64,000 bases of DNA. Origin: Hyphomicrobiaceae bacterium. GTDB lineage: Bacteria > Pseudomonadota > Alphaproteobacteria > Rhizobiales > Hyphomicrobiaceae. The translations under genes were made by a program, and so were the position numbers. The stretch spans positions 62,001-126,000 of the forward strand of contig JAKFWF010000046.1 of NCBI GenBank assembly GCA_021730785.1, written 5' to 3'. This document shows positions 1-6,320 of the stretch, in pieces. Position 1 is the stretch's first letter; each line of letters opens with the position of its first letter. The notes under the pieces were generated by a model that saw nothing but the letters and a program-made list of their open reading frames with translations, was not told the DNA's origin and made no database searches.

Positions 1-1048
1 GGCCGGCGAACAGCCCCAGTTGCTCGGCGAGCTTCACGTAGGGCCGGAGCTTCGGCGCGTCCTCGGCCGAGATCGAGGGGAAGTTGATGGCGTTGGTGAT
101 GGCCCCGGTCAGCAGATAATCCGACATCTGCTCGGCCACTTGCAGCGCGACGTTCTCCTGCGCCTCGGTGGTCGCCGCCCCCAGGTGCGGAGTACAGATT
201 ACGTTATCGATGCCAAAAAGCGGGTTTTCCTTCGCCGGCTCGGTCAGGAACACGTCGAGCGCGGCGCCGGCCACCTGGCCGCTTTTCAAGGCCGCGGCGA
301 GCGCTGCCTCATCGATCAGGCCACCGCGCGCGCAATTGATGATGCGCACGCCGCGCTTGGTCTTCGCGAGTGCTGTCGCATCGAGAATGTTGCGCGTCCT
401 GTCGGTGAGCGGCGTGTGCAGCGTGATGAAATCGGCGCGGCGCAGTAGTTCGTCCAACTCAACCTTGTCGAGGCCGAGGCTAGCTGCACGCTCCTCGGTC
501 AAGTAGGGGTCGAACGCCGCGACCTTCATCTTGAGGCCGAGCGCCCGGTCGGCAACGATCGCACCGATATTGCCGCAGCCGATGATGCCCAAGGTCTTCG
601 CCGTGATCTCGACGCCCAGGAATTTCGACTTCTCCCACTTGCCGGCCTGCGTCGAGCGGTCGGCCATGGGGATCTGGCGGGCCAGCGCCAGCATCAGCGT
701 GATGGCGTGCTCGGCGGTGGTGATCGAATTGCCGAACGGCGTGTTCATCACGATGATGCCTTTCGCCGTCGCAGCCTTGATGTCGACGTTGTCGACGCCG
801 ATGCCAGCGCGCCCGATCACCTTCAGCCTGTCGGCCTGGCTGAGCAGCTTCTCCGTGACCTTGGTGGCCGAGCGAATGGCGAGCCCGTCATAGGCGCCGA
901 TGATCCGCTCCAGCTCGGCCTTGTCCATGCCGGGACGCACGTCGACGGCGAGCCCGCGATCCTTGAAGATCTGCACGGCAGCCGGCGACAGGTCGTCCGC
1001 GATCAGAACGCGCGGGGGAGTGGTGGGGGTGGTCACGGGCGGCCTCAT
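1..1048 (-). CDS. serA: D-3-phosphoglycerate dehydrogenase (3' end beyond window)
   Basis: Catalyses NAD-dependent oxidation of 3-phosphoglycerate to 3-phosphohydroxypyruvate, the first step of serine synthesis in the cytoplasm. About 349 N-terminal residues are visible. They hold the substrate-binding domain, the Rossmann signature TLGIIGCGNIGAIVADRA and the catalytic segment TPHLGAATTEAQ. The frame is still open at position 1, so the C-terminal regulatory region lies outside. An ATG at 1046-1048 and a GTG at 1034-1036 are both possible starts; the GTG gives MTTPTTPPRVLIADD, closer to the usual family N-terminus. The gene follows serC on the same strand after 76 bp, so the two form an operon driven from the serC promoter. 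Confidence 0.93.
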   Translation of the reverse strand, partial: MRPPVTTPTTPPRVLIADDLSPAAVQIFKDRGLAVDVRPGMDKAELERIIGAYDGLAIRSATKVTEKLLSQADRLKVIGRAGIGVDNVDIKAATAKGIIVMNTPFGNSITTAEHAITLMLALARQIPMADRSTQAGKWEKSKFLGVEITAKTLGIIGCGNIGAIVADRALGLKMKVAAFDPYLTEERAASLGLDKVELDELLRRADFITLHTPLTDRTRNILDATALAKTKRGVRIINCARGGLIDEAALAAALKSGQVAGAALDVFLTEPAKENPLFGIDNVICTPHLGAATTEAQENVALQVAEQMSDYLLTGAITNAINFPSISAEDAPKLRPYVKLAEQLGLFAG

Positions 1049-1058
1049 GGGTTGGGGA

Positions 1059-1150
1059 AGCGTGAGGTGGTGAGATCGTGAGTAAGCGTGAGGTCGAGAG
1101 ATGGTCGGAAGAAAATTACCTCACTCACGACTCACGCTCTCTCACGCTCA
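1059..1150. repeat. GTGAG/CTCAC-rich inverted and direct repeats between serC and serA
   Basis: The serC-serA spacer and the last codons of serC contain many copies of GCGTGAG and its complement CTCACGC. The unit GCGTGAGGT occurs twice in direct orientation near 1062 and 1087, and the complementary string CTCACGCTCTCTCACGCTCAC lies at 1131-1151. The transcript could fold into alternative long stems just upstream of the serA start. Nothing known was recognised; it may be an RNA-processing or stability hairpin. Confidence 0.5.
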
Positions 1151-2288
1151 CGTACGCCCATTCCACCCACGGCAGCAGCGCCTTGACGTCCGCCGTCTCG
1201 ATCGTCGAGCCGCACCAGATGCGCAAGCCAGGTGGCGCGTCGCGGTAATAGGCGATGTCGTGGGCTGCGCCTTCCTTCTCGAGCAAACCGGCCACCTGTT
1301 TGGCGAACGCGGCTTGGGCGTCTGCCGGCAAGGCGGTAATCGCGGGGTCAACAAAGCGCAGGCACACGGACGTGTTGGAGCGGGTCGCAGGTACGACCGC
1401 CAGATTGGCGATCCACGGCGTGCGGGCCGTCCAGTCGTGGATCGCCGCAGCATTGGCATCGGCCCGCGCGATCAGCCCCCCGAGGCCGCCGACCGACTGC
1501 GCCCAGGCCAGGGCGTCGAGGTAATCCTCCAGCGCCAGCATCGACGGCGTGTTGATCGTTTCGCCCTCGAACACCTCCGCCATGAACTTAGCCCCCTTCG
1601 TCAGGCGGAAGATCTTCGGCAGCGGCCAGGCCGGCGTGTAACTTTCCAGGCGTGTCACGGCGCGCGGCGACAAGATCAGCATGCCGTGGGCGGCTTCCCC
1701 TCCGAGCACCTTCTGCCAAGAGAACGTGCACACATCGATCTTTGCCCAGTCGAGGGCTTGCGCGAACGCAGCCGACGTCGCGTCGGCAAACGTCAAGCCT
1801 TGGCGGTCGGCCGGGATCCAGTCGTAGTTGGGCACGCGCACGCCCGACGTGGTGCCGTTGGCGGTGAACAATACGTCACGCGAGAAGTCGACCTTGGCGA
1901 GGTCCGGCAGATGGCCGTATTCAGCGGTGGTGATCTTGGCGTCCTTCAGCTTCAGCTGCTTGACGATGTCGGTGACCCAGCCGGCACCGAAGCTCTCCCA
2001 GGCCAGCGCCTCGACCGGCCGCGCGCCGAGCATCGTCCACATTGCCATTTCGTAGGCGCCGGTATCGGACGCCGGCACGATGGCGCAGACGTGGCCGGCC
2101 GGAACGCCGAGGATGCTCTTCGTCTTGTCAATCGCGAGTTTGAGGCGCGCCTTGCCGTCTTTCGCCCGGTGCGAGCGGCCGAGAAACGCCTTGTCGAGGG
2201 CTTGCAGGGACCAGCCAGGGCGCTTGGCGCAGGGGCCGGACGAGAAATGAGCATTGGCCGGCCGCACGGCCGGTTTTGAAGTCGTCAT
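1125..2288 (-). CDS. serC: phosphoserine aminotransferase
   Basis: PLP-dependent class V aminotransferase that converts 3-phosphohydroxypyruvate plus glutamate to phosphoserine. The protein is 387 residues. The family opening [18 protein letters not shown] is at residues 9-26, and the PLP lysine is K193 in [15 protein letters not shown], the arrangement of the alphaproteobacterial SerC subtype. The frame stays open further upstream to 2459, but the ATG at 2286-2288 is preceded by GGAAGGA and matches the family N-terminus, so it was chosen. It is the first gene of the serC-serA operon and has a structured leader upstream. Confidence 0.95.
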   Translation of the reverse strand: MTTSKPAVRPANAHFSSGPCAKRPGWSLQALDKAFLGRSHRAKDGKARLKLAIDKTKSILGVPAGHVCAIVPASDTGAYEMAMWTMLGARPVEALAWESFGAGWVTDIVKQLKLKDAKITTAEYGHLPDLAKVDFSRDVLFTANGTTSGVRVPNYDWIPADRQGLTFADATSAAFAQALDWAKIDVCTFSWQKVLGGEAAHGMLILSPRAVTRLESYTPAWPLPKIFRLTKGAKFMAEVFEGETINTPSMLALEDYLDALAWAQSVGGLGGLIARADANAAAIHDWTARTPWIANLAVVPATRSNTSVCLRFVDPAITALPADAQAAFAKQVAGLLEKEGAAHDIAYYRDAPPGLRIWCGSTIETADVKALLPWVEWAYVSVRERES

Positions 2289-2340
2289 CGTGACTATCCT
2301 TCCAGATAGAAGCCTCTCGTTGGGGAGAGGTGACCCAGGA
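2289..2340 (-). promoter_or_regulatory. serC leader: two tandem hairpins, the second enclosing the Shine-Dalgarno sequence
   Basis: On the minus strand the 5' untranslated region folds into two clean stem-loops. Hairpin 1 pairs CCTCTC (2330-2325) with GAGAGG (2318-2313) around a 6-nt loop. Hairpin 2 pairs CTATC (2309-2305) with GATAG (2298-2294), with loop TGGAAG, so the ribosome-binding GGAAGGA lies in the loop and 3' stem. The start codon follows 5 nt later. Location, two-hairpin form and overlap with the ribosome-binding site fit the known serC leader family of alphaproteobacteria. Its ligand, if any, is not known to me. Confidence 0.75.
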
Positions 2341-2343
2341 TCG

Positions 2344-2372
2344 CGCTTAGGCAAACGTCGCGCGCGTGTCAA
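2344..2372 (-). promoter_or_regulatory. candidate sigma-70-type promoter of serC-serA
   Basis: On the minus strand a perfect TTGACA (2372-2367) is followed after 17 bp by TAAGCG (2349-2344), a weak -10 element. A transcript starting near 2337 would begin just before hairpin 1 of the serC leader. The -10 is poor, so this is a prediction. Confidence 0.5.
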
Positions 2373-2502
2373 CCGCTGCCGTGTTGCAGGTCCGCTGCTC
2401 GACCCGTTGCGCGCGTTGCGCGCACTGATGACGCCTCGGCACGATGGTGATAGACTCAAACGTCCAAGGAGCTGCCAACCATCCGTCGACGGGAGTTCGC
2501 GT

Positions 2503-2727
2503 ATGTCGGACGTGCCGCACGATCTGCCCCAGGAAGACCTTGACCAACTGCTCGGCCACTTGGCCGCAGAGGAGGTTCAGGCCGAAGACGCCCGGCTAAG
2601 TTCGCTCGAGAGCCTGCAGCTGTGGATGTCCGCGCACCCAGCGATGCGCAATATGGCCATTCTCGACAGCCTCAACCAATATGGCCCAGCGATCCTGCTG
2701 GTGCTGCGGAGACTGCTCGGCCTATGA
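2503..2727 (+). CDS. small helical protein of unknown function
   Basis: A 74-residue protein beginning [20 protein letters not shown]. Its N-terminal half is acidic and its C-terminus hydrophobic ([12 protein letters not shown]), possibly an amphipathic or membrane-touching helix. The ATG at 2503 has GGGAG about 9 nt upstream; the frame extends further 5' without supporting signals. Its stop overlaps the start of the next gene in an ATGA junction, implying translational coupling to the GTPase. I do not recognise the family. Confidence 0.7.
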   Translation: MSDVPHDLPQEDLDQLLGHLAAEEVQAEDARLSSLESLQLWMSAHPAMRNMAILDSLNQYGPAILLVLRRLLGL

Positions 2728-3545
2728 GCGACACCGCAGGTCCGCTGGCGGCCGGCGCGATCAGCGCGCTGGTGCGCGCCATTGAAAATGAATTCGCCGC
2801 CAATCCACCGACACTATGCCTGATCGGTCTGTCGGGCGTCGGCAAGTCGAGCACCATCAACGCCATGTTTGGCACTAACCTCGCCGTGTCGGCGACGACG
2901 CGGGGCACCAGCCGCTTCAGTGCCCGCACCTTCGACATCATCAGCCGCCGCACCGAGGCGGCTCCGGTGACGTGCAAGCTGAAAGTATACGACGCACCCG
3001 GCCTCGGCGAGGACGAGACGCTTGATGCCAACTACCTCGAACGCTATCGCACGCACCTGCCCAAGTGCGACGTGGCGCTCTGGGTTGTGGCCGCACGCAA
3101 CCGCGCGCTCGCCCTCGACCAGCGGTATCTGGCGCAACTCAGCGACAAAATGCCGAACCTCGTCATCGGCATCAACCAGGTCGATCTCGTCGATCCACTG
3201 GACTGGAACACCGCGATCAACATGCCCTCGCGCGGGCAGGCAGACGCCATCGCGATCGTCGCCAGGGATCGCCACGAAAAGCTGTCGCGCTATATGACGG
3301 CCGACTGTCCGGTGATCGCCTATAGCGCCCAGCGCTTCTACAATCTCCAGGCGCTGTTCACGACCTGCCTGAAGGCCGCGCCGAAGAACCGACGCTGGAT
3401 GTTCGAACTTCTGAAATCGTTCTCGACACGTGACTGGCTGGCCCAGGCCAAGGGTCTGTCGCCGACGCAGAGGGCGGCACTTGCCGAAAAGTACATCGCA
3501 TCGGATTCAGCGATCACGCTCGATCAGCTGGCAGGCCGCGTGTGA
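2724..3545 (+). CDS. GTPase of the MMR/HSR1 (Era-like) class
   Basis: A 273-residue P-loop GTPase. Visible motifs are G1 GLSGVGKSS (residues 35-43, Lys41), G3 DAPGLGEDE (from Asp90) and G4 NQVD (151-154). The remaining C-terminal third is helical with no recognised domain. It resembles stand-alone E. coli YfjP/YeeP-type GTPases rather than Era or Der, since no KH domain or second G domain is seen. It is translationally coupled to the small protein upstream, which may be its partner. Substrate and process are unknown. Confidence 0.82.
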   Translation: MSDTAGPLAAGAISALVRAIENEFAANPPTLCLIGLSGVGKSSTINAMFGTNLAVSATTRGTSRFSARTFDIISRRTEAAPVTCKLKVYDAPGLGEDETLDANYLERYRTHLPKCDVALWVVAARNRALALDQRYLAQLSDKMPNLVIGINQVDLVDPLDWNTAINMPSRGQADAIAIVARDRHEKLSRYMTADCPVIAYSAQRFYNLQALFTTCLKAAPKNRRWMFELLKSFSTRDWLAQAKGLSPTQRAALAEKYIASDSAITLDQLAGRV

Positions 3546-3585
3546 TTCTGCTCGGCAGTGTTCACGTCCGCGCCAACGGCGGTTG

Positions 3586-4830
3586 TCATGCCCGCGGCAG
3601 TGCGCCCTGGCCGACCCGCTCCGCAAGGGCGACCATGGCCGGCAGGCACTTGGTCTCGAGGTCGTAGTCGCGGATGATCGTGTCGCGCGCGGCCTGGCGC
3701 AGCGCCATGAACCGCTGCGGCTCGGCGAGCCCCTCGATGATCGCTGTGCTCCACGCGTCATAATCGAAAAAATCGACCAGCCGGCCGTTTTCGCCGTCAC
3801 GGATCACTTCCCTCACGGGCGGCGTCGCCGAGCCGATGACGAGCGCGCCCGCCGCCATGGCTTCCAACATCGACCAGGACAATACAAAGGGATAGGTGAG
3901 GTAGGCATGCACGCGCGTAACCTTCATCAGTTCGACGAAGGTTGGATAGGGAACGCGGCCGACGAAGTGCATGCGGGACAAGTCGATGCGGGTGGCAACC
4001 TCGTCGAGGAATACCTTGTGCCACGTGGTGCCGGGCGGCGCGGCGGCACCATAGCTCACGTCGTTGCCGCCGACGATGATCACGCGTGCGTCCGGCCGCG
4101 CCGCCATCACCTTGGGCAGCGCCCGCATGAAGGTGTGGTAGCCGCGGAACGGCTCCAGGTTGCGGTTGATGAAGGTCAATAGTTCGTCGCCCGCGCGTAC
4201 TTCGATCGTGGTGCCAGGGATCGTGACGGTCGCTGCGTCGCTCGGCGCCAGCAGGCGCGTGTCGATGCCGTCGTGGATCACCGAAATACGGTCCCGGTAG
4301 GCGGCCGGGAAGGTGCTTTGCTGCCAGTGGGTCGGCGATACCGCATGGTCGGCCATGTCGATCGCAGCCAGCAGCGGCATGCGCCGGGTCGATACCCACA
4401 TGTCGTTCGGCACGCCCGGCTTCTGGAATTCGGGATCGAAGTCGGTATCAAGGCCACGTGCCCGATAGCAGAACTCGGCATAGACCAGCAGGCGCGCCTT
4501 CGGCCACACGTGCTTCAGGAAGGTCGCTTCGCCCCATCCGGGATTGGCGATAATGAGATCAGGCTCGTAGTTATGCTTGATCTTCAGCACTTCGGCGGCG
4601 CGGCCCGCCGCCTCGCCGCGATCGAGCTGGGCCGTGATGCCGGCTGCGAGCCCGATCAGGTTGCGTGCCTGGTCGCGCCGCTGGAAGGGATAGCGGCACA
4701 CGTCAAAAGCAATCGGGCGCTTATTGACGGCGTCCGTCAGCACCATGACGCCATGACCACGGCTGGCGAGGGCAGCCGCCAGATGGCCGAATTGTCCGGG
4801 AAAATTCTGGTGAACGAACAGAATGCGCAC
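3586..4830 (-). CDS. glycosyltransferase, GT4-like (GT-B fold)
   Basis: A 414-residue protein starting at a GTG codon, MRILFVHQNFPGQFGHLAAA, typical of GT-B glycosyltransferases. The N-terminal half covers the acceptor domain. The C-terminal half has the nucleotide-sugar domain, with FINRNLEPFRGYHTFMRALP, an RVIIVGG strand and SWSMLEAMAAGALVIGS as the E-x7-E-type donor-binding region. No signal peptide or membrane helix is seen, so it is probably a cytoplasmic or peripheral enzyme. Donor and acceptor cannot be told from sequence. It is monocistronic and convergent with the GTPase gene. Confidence 0.82.
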   Translation of the reverse strand: MRILFVHQNFPGQFGHLAAALASRGHGVMVLTDAVNKRPIAFDVCRYPFQRRDQARNLIGLAAGITAQLDRGEAAGRAAEVLKIKHNYEPDLIIANPGWGEATFLKHVWPKARLLVYAEFCYRARGLDTDFDPEFQKPGVPNDMWVSTRRMPLLAAIDMADHAVSPTHWQQSTFPAAYRDRISVIHDGIDTRLLAPSDAATVTIPGTTIEVRAGDELLTFINRNLEPFRGYHTFMRALPKVMAARPDARVIIVGGNDVSYGAAAPPGTTWHKVFLDEVATRIDLSRMHFVGRVPYPTFVELMKVTRVHAYLTYPFVLSWSMLEAMAAGALVIGSATPPVREVIRDGENGRLVDFFDYDAWSTAIIEGLAEPQRFMALRQAARDTIIRDYDLETKCLPAMVALAERVGQGALPRA

Positions 4831-4967
4831 GAGACTGCGCCCTCCTCCACAAGGGGTGGGCAGCGGGTGCCGATGCGCTGAACTGGCGAGACACCCGGGC
4901 TGCCGCTAAGCTATGCCGGCAACGAACCGCCCCGTCCACCCGCCTCGCACATGAGCCCTCAGCCGCC

Positions 4968-5432
4968 ATGACCGACACCAGCCATAACGCGCTCGAGCAG
5001 GCAACCACCATGTCGGGTCGCCCGTCCGGTTTCCGCTCGCTGGTCGGCTATCGCTGCATCAGGTGGGAGCGCGATGCGGCCGAGATCGAGCTGCTGCTGA
5101 CGGCCGACCACACCAACAGCCTCGGCATCGTGCACGGCGGCGTCGTCATGACGATCATGGATGCGGCCATGGGGCATGCCGCCACTTGGTGCGCGATCAA
5201 GGGCAACGTCCGGCTGTGCGTGACGCTCGCCATGTCCACCAATTTCATGACACCCGCGCGGGGCAAGGTGATCCGCGCCAGCGCGCGGCTGGTCGGCGTT
5301 CACAACCGCATCGCAACCCTGACGGGCGACGTCAGCGACGACCGCGGCACATTGGTCGCGACCGGCCAGGCAAGCTTTCGCTATGCAACGGGGAGTGAGC
5401 GGTATGAAGGGGTGGCGCGGGCAAGCCGATAG
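4968..5432 (+). CDS. PaaI-type hotdog thioesterase
   Basis: A 154-residue single hotdog domain. The active-site segment HTNSLGIVHGGVVMTIMDAAMG carries the HGG motif and the following helix with Asp, as in PaaI/YigI acyl-CoA thioesterases. The family normally forms tetramers and hydrolyses aryl- or medium-chain acyl-CoA. The ATG at 4968 is used; an internal Met at residue 15 (MSGRPSGFRS) would also fit the domain start. It stands alone between a divergent glycosyltransferase and the convergent GntR gene, so no pathway is suggested. Confidence 0.85.
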   Translation: MTDTSHNALEQATTMSGRPSGFRSLVGYRCIRWERDAAEIELLLTADHTNSLGIVHGGVVMTIMDAAMGHAATWCAIKGNVRLCVTLAMSTNFMTPARGKVIRASARLVGVHNRIATLTGDVSDDRGTLVATGQASFRYATGSERYEGVARASR

Positions 5433-5486
5433 CAAGACGCTGGCTTCACGTGGGTCGCGGTTGTGCGGCCATCCGGGCCGACCCGC

Positions 5487-6170
5487 CTATGTGTCTTGGC
5501 CCAGTGCGGCCCGCACGGTTTCGAACTTATGGTCGAGGTGGACGCGCAAGAGCATGCTCAGTTTCTTGGCTTGGCGGGCCTGCAGGGCTTGCAGGATCTC
5601 GCCATGCTCGGTGATCGCCTCGGCCCAGCGCTGCGCACTCATGTTGGCTGTAAAGCGGGCGCGGCGCACTTTCATCGCCACTTGTGCATACTGTTGGCTC
5701 AACACGGGATTGCGGGCCGCACCCAGGATGGTCTCGTGGACCAGCTTGTTGGCCTCGAAATAGCCGCGCAGATCGCCGGCCGCGTGCAGATCGACCAGTA
5801 GCGCCTGCAGGCGGGCGACCTCGGCAATCTCCCAGTTGTTCGCGTTCTTGGCAGCGAGTTCGCCGGCGAGCGCTTCGAGCGCGCCCATCACCGGGAATGC
5901 GGCGGCGAGTTCCTCTAGGTCAAGGGGCGCGACAATGGCTCCACGATGCGGGATCAGCGTGATGAGACCTTCCGATGCCAGAACCTTCAGGGCTTCGCGC
6001 AGCGGCGTGCGCGACACGCCGAAGCGGGCGCCCAGTTCCTTCTCGTCGATCTTCGATCCGGGCAGCAACGCGCCCTCGCTGATCATGCCGCGCAGGCGGC
6101 CGAGCAACTGGTCGTGCAGGGACAGGCGCACGATGGGTTCCTGCGCGGTGGCAGCGTGCTGATCAGTCAT
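5487..6170 (-). CDS. GntR-family transcriptional regulator, FadR/FCD subgroup
   Basis: A 227-residue regulator. The N-terminal winged helix includes LLPGSKIDEKELGARFGVSRTPLREALKVLASEG, the hallmark GntR helix-turn-helix. The C-terminal helical FCD domain follows, with metal-type residues such as HETILGAARNP and the final HLDHK segment. The frame is open to 6317, but the ATG at 6170 is preceded by GGAGA and matches the family start. It lies 150 bp downstream of the FAD/Fe-S oxidoreductase on the same strand and is probably its local regulator, acting through the dyad at 9325-9342. Confidence 0.9.
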   Translation of the reverse strand: MTDQHAATAQEPIVRLSLHDQLLGRLRGMISEGALLPGSKIDEKELGARFGVSRTPLREALKVLASEGLITLIPHRGAIVAPLDLEELAAAFPVMGALEALAGELAAKNANNWEIAEVARLQALLVDLHAAGDLRGYFEANKLVHETILGAARNPVLSQQYAQVAMKVRRARFTANMSAQRWAEAITEHGEILQALQARQAKKLSMLLRVHLDHKFETVRAALGQDT

Positions 6171-6237
6171 GGAACATTCTCCGTAATGCCAAAGCGTCCA
6201 AGAGGTAAAAAATCGTCGGCGCGATAGCTCGTTTGCC

Positions 6238-6275
6238 CAGTACACCGCGTGCCTCGCCTGACCGAACGGGTTCAG
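6238..6275. repeat. short palindrome between the oxidoreductase and gntR genes
   Basis: CGCCTGA and TCAGGCG form 7-bp arms around CCGAACGGGT, 150-bp spacer region. It could be a weak transcriptional terminator or a dispersed palindromic repeat; no T-run follows on either strand. Confidence 0.35.
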
Positions 6276-6320
6276 GCGGTACGCGAAACCGGGAGCCGTT
6301 GGATCTTTCGGTCGCAACTC

